Positions 35,436 to 43,573 of a stretch of DNA of 64,000 nt are shown in pieces. The DNA comes from Pseudarcicella hirudinis. Its GTDB lineage: Bacteria; Bacteroidota; Bacteroidia; Cytophagales; Spirosomataceae. The DNA is taken from NCBI RefSeq assembly GCF_900115665.1, contig NZ_FOXH01000009.1, positions 62,001 through 126,000 of the forward strand, read 5' to 3'. Numbering within the stretch: the stretch's first letter is position 1; each line of letters begins with the position of its first letter. The translations under genes and the position numbers were made by a program. Under the pieces are notes generated by a model, which saw only the letters and a list, made by a program, of their open reading frames with translations, did not search any database and had not been told where the DNA came from.

Positions 35436-37583
35436 ATGAGGAAACAAGTCAGAGTCGGCATAGATGTGGGGGGGACATTCACAGATGTGGTAGTTGTCGA
35501 TAATTCCAGCAGAGAAGTAATATCACAACTGAAAGTTCCTACTACACACGATGTAAAAGAAGGTGTTGCTCTGGGAATTATCAATGCCATTAATCAGGCC
35601 TTATCAGAGTTAGGGATTCTTCCTGAAGAAGTTATTTTTATTGCTCACTCTACTACCCAGGCAACTAATGCTTTATTGGAAGGAGACGTTGCCAGAGTAG
35701 GAGTTTTGGGAACCGGAAACGGATTGGAAGGGCTAAAAGCCAGGATTGACACTTTTATACCGGCTATTGAATTAGCCCCCAACCGTTTTTTAAATACCGA
35801 ACATGCTTTTCTGTTACAAAAAGAAATCTCGGAGAAGCAGATTGAAAAAGAACTTGACCGGTTCAGGGAAGCAGGTGTAGAGGTAGTCGTGGCTTCCGAG
35901 GCATTCAGTGTTGATGATCCGGAAAATGAAGAACTGATTTGCCGGGAGTCCCGAAACTCCGGTTTTTTGGCAACCAGCGGCCATGAGGTTTCTACGCTTT
36001 ACGGATTAAGAACCAGAACAAGAACTGCTGTCATTAATGCTGCTATTTTACCGAAAATGATTCATACGGCAGCTATGACAGATCAGTGTGTGAAACAGGC
36101 AGGTATTACGGCTCCTCTGATGATTATGCGTTCGGATGGAGGGGTAATGAGTGTTGAGGAGGTTAATCGCCGCCCGATTATGACGATGCTTTCAGGGCCT
36201 GCTGCCGGAATTGCGGGGGCTTTGATGCATGAAAAGGTTTCTGACGGGATTTTTATAGAAGTTGGCGGAACAAGTGCTGATATTTCTGTCATAAAAGACG
36301 GAAAACCTCAGACAAAATCTGCCAGAGTGGGAGGACACCGGACGTATTTACATACGCTCGACGTCAGAACTTTGGCGATTGCCGGAGGAAGTATGATTCG
36401 TGAAGCTCAGGGGAAAATTGTAGATGTCGGTTCGCGTTCAGCTCATATTGCCGGATTAAAATATGCCTGTTTTCAGTCTCCGGAAATTTTTGAAGGAGCG
36501 ACGCTGGTACATCTCAGACCTACGGAAAAAGATGCTGATGATTATATTGCCATAGAAACTTCCGGCGGAAAACGTTTCTCTTTAACACCAACCTGTGCGG
36601 CAAACCTTCTGGAAATTATTCCTTCAACGGCTTTTGCCAAAGGAAGCAGGGAAGCTGCGGCTCGTGCTTTTAAACCCCTGGCAGATAAAATCGGGAAAAC
36701 GATAGAAGAAACTGCATTGGAAGTGCTGGAAATTTCCTGCCGGAAAGTAGCTGATCAGATAGAAGAACTGATTAAGGAGTATCATCTGGACAGGAATATG
36801 GCTGAACTGATTGGCGGCGGAGGAGGAGCGGCTTCTCTGGTTTTATTTACCGGAAAAATCATGAATTTACCTGCCAGACTTGCCAAAAAAGCTGAAGTGA
36901 TTTCTACTATAGGTGTCGCTTTAGCGATGGTAAGAGATACGGTAGAAAGAAATATTGTTGATCCGGGACCGGAAGATATTCTGGCAATCAGAAAAGAAGC
37001 GGCAGAAGCGGTTATCAAAATTGGAGCGGTACCTGAAAGTATTGAGGTACAGGTTGAGGTTGATACCAGAAGGAATCTTGTAAGAGCCACTGCATTTGGA
37101 ACGACTGAATTACAGAAAGATCAGAATACTGCTAAAAAGATTACAAAAGATCAATGTAAAGCCGAAGCCTCAAAATCTATGCAGGTTGATGCTGAAGAGG
37201 TGATATTTAGTGCTGAGACTTCCCATTTGTGGGTATTTTCGCATGAGAAAATCAGGAAAAGTTTCTTTGGCCTTTTTAAGACTACTCAGCATATTATCAG
37301 AGTAATTGATCAGTCAGGCGTGATTCGTTTTCAGCGAAGTAATGCAAAAGTTTATTCAACAGACGTTTCCCGGTCCTTGGAGGTGCTGGAAGAAGTAATT
37401 ACCGGTTTGACCAGTTTTGGAGATGCCGGAAGAAGCCTTCCGGATGTGCATATCCTGATCGGGGCAAGAATTATTAACTTGTCGGGTCTGGCGGATATGG
37501 AGCAGGCTTTGGCACTGGCATCAGCAGAGCTTGAAAATTTCCCCGGGGAGGAGAAAATCGTGCTGGTCGCTTCATTAATGTAG
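35436..37583 (+). CDS. Hydantoinase/oxoprolinase A-subunit-like ATPase (HyuA family)
   Basis: The protein has 715 residues. The N-terminal hydantoinase domain has VGIDVGGTFTDVVVVDNSS (residues 6-24) and HSTTQATNALLEGDVARVG. The central ATPase has MRSDGGVMSVEEVNRRPIMTMLSGPAAGIAGA, EVGGTSADISVIKDGKP and a glycine-rich ELIGGGGGAASLVLF. HyuA/OplA proteins phosphorylate the carbonyl of a cyclic amide or ketone using ATP, and in oxoprolinases the ring is then opened by a HyuB subunit. No HyuB gene is present here, so the reaction must differ or the partner is elsewhere. The last 190 residues are divergent. No signal peptide: it is cytoplasmic, acting after the permease. Confidence 0.85.
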   Translation: MRKQVRVGIDVGGTFTDVVVVDNSSREVISQLKVPTTHDVKEGVALGIINAINQALSELGILPEEVIFIAHSTTQATNALLEGDVARVGVLGTGNGLEGLKARIDTFIPAIELAPNRFLNTEHAFLLQKEISEKQIEKELDRFREAGVEVVVASEAFSVDDPENEELICRESRNSGFLATSGHEVSTLYGLRTRTRTAVINAAILPKMIHTAAMTDQCVKQAGITAPLMIMRSDGGVMSVEEVNRRPIMTMLSGPAAGIAGALMHEKVSDGIFIEVGGTSADISVIKDGKPQTKSARVGGHRTYLHTLDVRTLAIAGGSMIREAQGKIVDVGSRSAHIAGLKYACFQSPEIFEGATLVHLRPTEKDADDYIAIETSGGKRFSLTPTCAANLLEIIPSTAFAKGSREAAARAFKPLADKIGKTIEETALEVLEISCRKVADQIEELIKEYHLDRNMAELIGGGGGAASLVLFTGKIMNLPARLAKKAEVISTIGVALAMVRDTVERNIVDPGPEDILAIRKEAAEAVIKIGAVPESIEVQVEVDTRRNLVRATAFGTTELQKDQNTAKKITKDQCKAEASKSMQVDAEEVIFSAETSHLWVFSHEKIRKSFFGLFKTTQHIIRVIDQSGVIRFQRSNAKVYSTDVSRSLEVLEEVITGLTSFGDAGRSLPDVHILIGARIINLSGLADMEQALALASAELENFPGEEKIVLVASLM

Positions 37584-37604
37584 TTCAAAATCAATCAATT
37601 GGAT

Positions 37605-39206
37605 ATGAATTTCTTACAAACAGATATATTAATTGTTGGCGGAGGCGTTGGTGGTTGTGCCTGTGCTATTGCTGCCTGTGAAGCAGGATTGAATGTGATT
37701 GTAACAGAAGAAACAGACTGGCTGGGCGGGCAGTTTACTGCCCAGGCAACTCCTCCGGATGAACATGGCTGGATCGAACGTTTCGGAAGTACCAAAAGTT
37801 ACAGATTGTTCCGGGAGAATGTCAGAAAGTATTACAGGGAAAATTATGAACTGACCGAAGAAGCATTGAATAACCCGGTTTTAAATCCGGGAAATGGCTG
37901 GGTTTCTCCTTTGTGTGCTGAACCTAAGGTTTTTTTACAGGTTATTGAGGGAATCTTAGGTAAATACACTGCTTCCAGTCAGCTGACAATTCTCAAAGAA
38001 TGTATTGCTTTAGAGGCTGAAAATGAAGGGGATTATGTGAATTCTGTGACGATACAAAATGTAAAAACAGGAGAAAATACGAAAATCACTGCAAAGTATT
38101 TTGTAGATGCCACCGAGCTGGGAGATTTACTGCCAATCACGAAGACAGAATTTGTTACAGGATCTGAAAGCAGAAATGATACCGGTGAACCAAGTGCAAA
38201 AAACGAAGCAGATCCTCATAATTGTCAGGCGTTTTCGGTTTGCTTCGCATTAAGTTACCATCCGGATGAGGACTGGACCATTGAAAAACCTGAAAAATAT
38301 GATTTCTGGAAAGATTTTATTCCTCAGATCACTCCGGCATGGAGTGGAAAATTATTGAGTCTGACTGGTTTGAACCCAAGAACATTAGAACCTGTTCATT
38401 ATAAATTTATGCCAAATAATGAACCGAACAAGGCCTTTGCGGGTTTGTGGACTTATCGCCGGATTATTCATAAAGACAATTTCAAAAGGGGCATTTATTT
38501 TTCAGACATTACGTTGGTGAATTATCCGCAGATCGATTATATGCTGGGAGATTTATGCAATGCTTCAGGAGAGGAGAGGGCACGGATGATTAAGGAAGCC
38601 AAACAGCAGAGTTTGTCTTTTATTTATTACTTACAAACGGAAAAAGGCTTGAAAGGGCTGAAACTTCGTCCAGATGTGGTTGGAACAGAAGATGGATTAA
38701 TCAAGTATCCTTATATCCGGGAGTCGAGACGTATCAGGGCGGAGTTTACGATAAAAGAACAGCATATTTCTGCTCAGGCTCGTTTCCCTGAAAAAACCGC
38801 TCAGAAGTTTCAGGATTCGGTAGGATTGGGGTATTACCGGATTGACCTGCATCCCAGCACCGGAGGAGATAATTATGTGGATGTAGAGAGTTTACCTTTT
38901 CAGATTCCGTTAGGGGCCCTGATTCCGAAACGGGTAGAGAACCTTTTACCGGTTTGTAAAAATATCGGCACAACACATATTACCAATGGCTGTTACCGTG
39001 TGCATCCTATAGAATGGAATGTGGGAGAGTCGATAGGAAACCTGCTTGCTTTTTGTCTTTCTGAAGAACTGACTCCGAGACAGGTGAGAAATGATTCAGA
39101 GCATTTTCAGGTTTTTCAAAGTATTTTAATGAAAAGTGGCATCGAAACAGAATGGCCGGAAAACCTGAATTTAGAAGAAGGTGATCCCCATATCCATGCG
39201 ATGTAG
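37605..39206 (+). CDS. FAD-dependent oxidoreductase (FAD_oxidored family)
   Basis: The protein has 533 residues. The ATG at 37605 (MNFLQTDILIVGGGVGG) is chosen over a TTG two codons upstream. The dinucleotide-binding fold GGGVGGCACAIAACEAG leads into TEETDWLGGQFTAQATPPDEHGW, and YFVDATELGDLLP and YPYIRESRRIRAEFTIKEQHIS follow, all typical of the PF12831 family of FAD enzymes often seen in polysaccharide loci. A late segment VCKNIGTTHITNGCYRVHPIEWNVGESIG is also family-typical. No signal peptide. It lies 21 bases after the HyuA-like gene and presumably oxidises the same metabolite. The substrate is unknown. Confidence 0.88.
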   Translation: MNFLQTDILIVGGGVGGCACAIAACEAGLNVIVTEETDWLGGQFTAQATPPDEHGWIERFGSTKSYRLFRENVRKYYRENYELTEEALNNPVLNPGNGWVSPLCAEPKVFLQVIEGILGKYTASSQLTILKECIALEAENEGDYVNSVTIQNVKTGENTKITAKYFVDATELGDLLPITKTEFVTGSESRNDTGEPSAKNEADPHNCQAFSVCFALSYHPDEDWTIEKPEKYDFWKDFIPQITPAWSGKLLSLTGLNPRTLEPVHYKFMPNNEPNKAFAGLWTYRRIIHKDNFKRGIYFSDITLVNYPQIDYMLGDLCNASGEERARMIKEAKQQSLSFIYYLQTEKGLKGLKLRPDVVGTEDGLIKYPYIRESRRIRAEFTIKEQHISAQARFPEKTAQKFQDSVGLGYYRIDLHPSTGGDNYVDVESLPFQIPLGALIPKRVENLLPVCKNIGTTHITNGCYRVHPIEWNVGESIGNLLAFCLSEELTPRQVRNDSEHFQVFQSILMKSGIETEWPENLNLEEGDPHIHAM

Positions 39207-39243
39207 TAACTTAGTTGTAAGGTCGGCAGAATGATGCAAAAAG

Positions 39244-39564
39244 ATGGAAGAATTAGCAATGGATCTGACCGGGGAGAAACTGGCGAATTATATCTTTAAG
39301 AAATTCGGAACCGGAGATGTTTTCAAAATTGCAGCAATGGCAGAAATTAAGATTGCTTATGCAGCATGGTTTCCGGTAACGCATGGCGAATTTGACAAAC
39401 AAGACAAATCTGTTACCATAAATCTGAACTCATCTATGGAGAAAGAGCTGATTCTGGCACATGAATTAGCCCATTTCTTCATAGATCAGGCAGGCCTGCG
39501 TTTAACCAGAAATCAGGAAGAGCTTATTGCCTCAGACTTTATGCGTGTTTTGCAGGAAAAGTAA
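39244..39564 (+). CDS. Small ImmA/IrrE-like zinc metallopeptidase
   Basis: This 106-residue protein has the zinc-protease motif LAHELAHFFI (HExxH, His73-Glu74...His77) and a downstream acidic helix QEELIASDFMRVL that may supply the third ligand, as in ImmA/IrrE proteins. Those enzymes usually cleave a repressor to relieve repression. It lacks an attached helix-turn-helix and no Xre-type partner is next to it. It starts 37 bases after the FAD gene, and its stop is 3 bases from that of the convergent ROK regulator. It could cleave a regulator of this locus or be an unrelated passenger. Confidence 0.75.
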   Translation: MEELAMDLTGEKLANYIFKKFGTGDVFKIAAMAEIKIAYAAWFPVTHGEFDKQDKSVTINLNSSMEKELILAHELAHFFIDQAGLRLTRNQEELIASDFMRVLQEK

Positions 39565-39567
39565 CAT

Positions 39568-40725
39568 TTACTGCTCAAAGAATTTGTCCATTACCAGTGC
39601 GAAAGCACCTAACATTTCAGCTTTTTCTCCCAGAGAGGAAAATTGAAATTCACAATCAGCCATCAACTGGGGCAGTGAATGCAGACTTATTCCCCGGATA
39701 ATAGAATATTTCAGAAATTCCCCGACCTCCACAATCCTTCCTCCGAATATCAATAATTCCGGATTGAAAATCTGAATGAGCATGGATAATGCTTTTCCCA
39801 ATTGTTCTCCGGTATCAGATAAAATTTCATTGATAATCTTGTCTCCTCTTTTTGAAAGCAGTAAAATCTCGCGATAATGAAGCGTTTTGCCTGTTTTTTC
39901 AAAGTATGCTTCTTCGATGGAAGCGCCGGAAACAACCGTTGACAAACAGCCTTTTTTACCGCAAATGCACAGTTTGTCGTTGTCGAAGTATGAAATATGG
40001 CCAAATTCTCCGGCAAATCCGGAATGTCCCTGATGAATCATTCCATTGGAAATAATGCCAATGGCCAATCCTCTGCTGAAATTGACATAAATGACATTTT
40101 GCTTTTTACGGGCAAGTCCGAAAACCTGCTCTCCCAATGTCATGAAATGCGTATCATTATCTATAAAAACCGGATAACCCCAGTGTTTTTCGAGCAAAAC
40201 AGTTAATGGTTCTGCAAAATTGAGGTAGGAGTAACTGATCCCCTTGTCTCTGTCAACCCTTCCTGTGATACCGATGCCTACGCCCAGGATTTTTTCTTTC
40301 GGAATAGCTTGTTTGGCCAGTAAATCAGGTACAATTTCCACTAAAAAGTCAAAAGTCTCTTCTTGTTGGGAGATGTCAAAATTATCCGTTTCATATTCAT
40401 AAATAACCTCCTGATTGAGGTTGATAATAGACATTCTGAATGATTTTAACAGTAACTCTACTCCGATAATATAACCACGGTCCGGATTGAGTGCATAAAA
40501 ACTTGGCGGCCGCCCGCCGGAAGACTCTTTTTTTCCTGATTGAGTCAGGATATTTTGTTCGATGAGTTCGTTTAAAAATTTGGTAGTTGTAGGGAGGCTC
40601 AGACCACAGAAATCACTTATTTCCAGAATTGTTTTACCTTTTTCTCTCAGGAGATATTGTATTATTTTCTTTGTTTGTACACTTTGATGTGTACTGACAT
40701 TCATGTTTTCAAGAAATTTCCTCAT
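39568..40725 (-). CDS. ROK family transcriptional regulator (kinase motif degenerate)
   Basis: The protein has 385 residues. An N-terminal winged helix (about 15-65, KTILEISDFCGLSLPTTTKFLNELIEQ) is followed by a ROK domain with the zinc motif GHISYFDNDKLCICGKKGCLSTVVSGASIEEAY. The phosphate-binding DxGGT motif of active ROK kinases is replaced by GVELLLKSFRMS, so this should be a sugar-responsive regulator and not a kinase. ROK repressors respond to sugars or sugar phosphates such as GlcNAc-6-P. It is convergent with the DUF4127 operon and is the obvious candidate to control that operon and the SusC operon. A start 7 codons inside (ATG at 40704) is also possible. Confidence 0.88.
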   Translation of the reverse strand: MRKFLENMNVSTHQSVQTKKIIQYLLREKGKTILEISDFCGLSLPTTTKFLNELIEQNILTQSGKKESSGGRPPSFYALNPDRGYIIGVELLLKSFRMSIINLNQEVIYEYETDNFDISQQEETFDFLVEIVPDLLAKQAIPKEKILGVGIGITGRVDRDKGISYSYLNFAEPLTVLLEKHWGYPVFIDNDTHFMTLGEQVFGLARKKQNVIYVNFSRGLAIGIISNGMIHQGHSGFAGEFGHISYFDNDKLCICGKKGCLSTVVSGASIEEAYFEKTGKTLHYREILLLSKRGDKIINEILSDTGEQLGKALSMLIQIFNPELLIFGGRIVEVGEFLKYSIIRGISLHSLPQLMADCEFQFSSLGEKAEMLGAFALVMDKFFEQ

Positions 40726-40935
40726 CTGATAAAATACAGAAATAATGAATTGTAAGGGTTAAAAAGACCGATGTTGAAAATATATAATCAGTTTCATCGG
40801 CGCAGAAAAGAGGTCGGTTTATGAGTGCTTCAAAAAATAGAGATTCACATCTTTTTTCTGAGGGTAAATTTACTCATAAATGTATTCAGTATTGAAATAA
40901 GAGCGGTTTATTTGCAGAAAGGTTTAGGTGAAATA

Positions 40936-41886
40936 TTATTCCAGTGAGTTCAGATGTAAAGAAAAACTATATAAATCCTGGTGTAAAGACCGGATTGTAG
41001 CCTGCAGCTGATTTAACAGATTCGCCCTTGAATGCAAGTCGTCCGCTTTGTACATTCCGCCGGTTTTGAACAACAGATCCTGTTCATCCAGATCCGCTTT
41101 CCCCTCAAATTCATAAGAAATCCATCGGTTTTTGATATTTGCCAGAATTGTTTGATTCCCGCTGTTACTGAAATGCCTGTCATTAAGCATGTACCAGATG
41201 GAGGGCGGATAAACATTAGAGGAAACAGGTGCCTGCCAGATGTCGGTCAGGATATTTCTGACATGTTTAAACACTATTTTCTTATGGGAAGGAAAGGCGG
41301 TTAAGCCACCTAAAGTGGCACTGAGAAGTCCACCGCCAATACCAACCAGATTTTGGGCATTGCCATTGTCAAGCAGAACGGTAGCAACAGTCGTGGCAGA
41401 ACCTGCTATGATAGATGCCACGGTAAGCCTGCGGTTTCTTTTGTCGTTGAGGTTATCAAGATAACCAGCCAGCTGATCAGCTCTTTCACCTTCGCAGTCA
41501 ATTTCGGAAGCCAGCCCGTCAATGGCCGTTGCCGTGATTAATAAACGTTTCTGGATAAATAATTTATAGTTTGTTTTTTCAAGTTTTACTGACAAAGAAC
41601 TATCCTTTTTCAGGGTCAGAATTTTTTGGAGTGTAGGCAAAACACCGATGGCATTGGCTACCAGAATATCATGCTGAGTGAAGTTTTGTGATATTTCCGG
41701 GTTTTTCAATAGAAATGAATCTAATGCTGTAATCGGGAAAAATTGAGAATCATACTGATAGTTAATCGTCGGAGCACAGTAGTTCAGCTGACTGCTGAAT
41801 TTTGCCGGCAGTGTTATTTTTTCACTGCATGAATAAAGAACAATTGTTCCGAAAAAAAGAAAGAATCTGAATAATTTTAATCCCAT
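40936..41886 (-). CDS. Lipoprotein of unknown function with two glycine-rich hydrophobic segments
   Basis: This 316-residue protein has a lipoprotein signal (MGLKLFRFFLFFGTIVLYSC, Cys20). Residues about 150-195 hold a pair of short hydrophobic segments (TVASIIAGSATTVATVLLD and LVGIGGGLLSATLGGLTAF) separated by a polar turn, which may insert into a membrane. The flanking parts are polar and helical. I recognise no family. It follows the cupin gene by 42 bases on the same strand and may be the last gene of the SusC/SusD-PI-PLC operon, though its content gives no hint of a shared role. Confidence 0.7.
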   Translation of the reverse strand: MGLKLFRFFLFFGTIVLYSCSEKITLPAKFSSQLNYCAPTINYQYDSQFFPITALDSFLLKNPEISQNFTQHDILVANAIGVLPTLQKILTLKKDSSLSVKLEKTNYKLFIQKRLLITATAIDGLASEIDCEGERADQLAGYLDNLNDKRNRRLTVASIIAGSATTVATVLLDNGNAQNLVGIGGGLLSATLGGLTAFPSHKKIVFKHVRNILTDIWQAPVSSNVYPPSIWYMLNDRHFSNSGNQTILANIKNRWISYEFEGKADLDEQDLLFKTGGMYKADDLHSRANLLNQLQATIRSLHQDLYSFSLHLNSLE

Positions 41887-41928
41887 AGCTTCAGGGCTTA
41901 TGATGAAAAGATGAGGTCCGGAAATGTA

Positions 41929-42276
41929 TTAGCTATGATTGAGAATACTTCCCTGTTCTCCGCCTGCAGGTCCGTAAAAAATGACCCAGGTACTGAAATC
42001 ATTCGAAAAGTCGATAAATCTGTGCCGGGCTTTAGCCGGAACAAAAAGGAAGTCTCCGGTTTTTACCTCCGTAATTTCATTTTCCAGTTCAAACCTGGCA
42101 TTTCCTCCGGCAATGATATAGATTTCATCTCTTTCATGAGGCTGCTGTTTGTCAATTAAATCAGGTTTATATAATTCCAGAGAAAGCGTTCCGTGTTCGA
42201 AAAAAGTCCTGAAAATATCCGGGGAATTTTTCAATATTTCAGAAGCTTTGTCAATGCTTACTTTATTAGGAAACAT
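41929..42276 (-). CDS. Small cupin domain protein
   Basis: This 115-residue single-domain cupin has first motif PHERDEIYIIAGGNARFELENE (residues about 46-67, containing His and Glu ligands) and second motif FLFVPAKARHRFIDFS (about 76-91). Both metal-binding motifs look intact, although the first is of the type HxRDE. Small cupins of this kind are enzymes or sensors, and the reaction cannot be read from sequence. It lies 123 bases downstream of the PI-PLC gene and 42 bases upstream of the lipoprotein gene. Confidence 0.85.
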   Translation of the reverse strand: MFPNKVSIDKASEILKNSPDIFRTFFEHGTLSLELYKPDLIDKQQPHERDEIYIIAGGNARFELENEITEVKTGDFLFVPAKARHRFIDFSNDFSTWVIFYGPAGGEQGSILNHS

Positions 42277-42399
42277 ATCAAATATGATGACGTTTGAATA
42301 ATTGTTTCCAAATTAAACAAAAAAACAGGCTTAGAGGTTAAAATCATCATTAATTGAGACAGAATTTTATCTGCCGGGTTTAATGAAAGACCCGGATCA

Positions 42400-43464
42400 T
42401 CAGTGATGGATTACCGGATTTTTTCTTACAAAAACACCTTTTTCAAAGAAAACTTCATAATCAGACTTAAAATGTGTGCTTTTCCGGTAATAATCTGTAG
42501 TAATGATTTGTGCGCCGGAAGCCTTTGCTGCTTCAAATTGGGAATAATCATTTTCACGTGCCTGCCTGGTATCAGCATCTGCGCGTGTCCGTACGATGTA
42601 TCCTTTCTTTACATATTCCTGAATTTTCATGCCATCTTTTTTAGGATCATTTATAATCAGAATAGCTGCTTCCGGTGTACCAGGTTCGGCATTGGCAAAC
42701 ATGATTCTGCCTTTTAAAGAAGGATGATTATTGATAAAATCCTTGCGTTTTGTTCCGGTTTCATCCAGAATGAAAATGAATTTACCTCTGGCATTCTTTA
42801 GTTTTGGCCAGTTGAAGTGCAAAACAGCTTCTTCAAGAGTGCTGTATTTTCCCTGAATTCCGGAAGGAGTAATGAGCTTGTTTAGTCCCAGATTTGTTTT
42901 CAATTCCTCTTCAAGCAGGTCAAAACTGCGTGCTGTAAATTTTTCAGGAACGGTAAAACCTGCTTTTTCTATCACATCGTCCTTTGCATTCATGGTAATG
43001 AAAACCGGTTCATGGGCGGGATGAGCATCCGACCACTTTTTCAGTTCTTTCAGGTCATCCCTGAGTAAAAGATTATGACTTCTAAAATCAATATCCTGTA
43101 CATGGAAAACCTTAAAGCCAGGTAATTTCATTTTCTGAGAAGGATCAAATTCCGGCTGATTTTTTACCAGTTTCATGCCAAGTGGAGTGGCATATTTCCC
43201 ACCGATTGTATCAGAATACACATCAATTTCAAGATTTCTTAATCCAAGATTAAGTTGTTCTGAAAGGCCTATGTGGCTGTAATCCAGGCCACTCATATCT
43301 TTTGCATTTTTTGAAACCAGCTTAAACAACTCAGGATCAATCGCCAGTTTGTAGCTGTTGTGGGAACCAATGACTTGCAGTTCATTGATTTTCAGGTTGT
43401 CCGGGTTTTCTCCGGAGAAAAAAACAGAAAAGATTAAAAAAACGGTAAGCAGCAGGCTTTTCAT
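42400..43464 (-). CDS. Ca2+-dependent phosphoinositide-specific phospholipase C (PI-PLC-C1 family), secreted
   Basis: This 354-residue protein has a signal peptide (MKSLLLTVFLIFSVFFSGE). The catalytic barrel contains LQVIGSHNSYKL (His35), LGLRNLEIDVYSD (Glu79, Asp81, calcium ligands) and FKVFHVQDIDF (His121). These are the two catalytic histidines and metal residues of the family. A C-terminal GYIVRTRADADTRQARENDYSQFEAAKASGAQIITTDYY is also family-typical. It should cleave inositol phospholipids to diacylglycerol and inositol phosphate outside the cytoplasm. It follows SusD by 109 bases, with a terminator-like hairpin in between, and precedes a cupin gene. Confidence 0.88.
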   Translation of the reverse strand: MKSLLLTVFLIFSVFFSGENPDNLKINELQVIGSHNSYKLAIDPELFKLVSKNAKDMSGLDYSHIGLSEQLNLGLRNLEIDVYSDTIGGKYATPLGMKLVKNQPEFDPSQKMKLPGFKVFHVQDIDFRSHNLLLRDDLKELKKWSDAHPAHEPVFITMNAKDDVIEKAGFTVPEKFTARSFDLLEEELKTNLGLNKLITPSGIQGKYSTLEEAVLHFNWPKLKNARGKFIFILDETGTKRKDFINNHPSLKGRIMFANAEPGTPEAAILIINDPKKDGMKIQEYVKKGYIVRTRADADTRQARENDYSQFEAAKASGAQIITTDYYRKSTHFKSDYEVFFEKGVFVRKNPVIHH

Positions 43465-43503
43465 TTGACAGAGGATTTATGATAAGGAAACAGTTTAAAC
43501 AAA

Positions 43504-43551
43504 GATTGGTGATTTTTACGGGTATTTGCACACCAATAAAAACCACCAATC
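43504..43551 (-). terminator. Hairpin between SusD and PI-PLC genes, leftward terminator or attenuator
   Basis: Fifteen-base arms (43504-43518 and 43537-43551, core GATTGGTG/CACCAATC) pair with one internal mismatch. On the minus strand the stem is followed by TTTGTTT. It could lower expression of PI-PLC relative to SusD, or separate two transcripts. Confidence 0.6.
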
Positions 43552-43573
43552 CTGCATTGAAAGATACTTAAAA

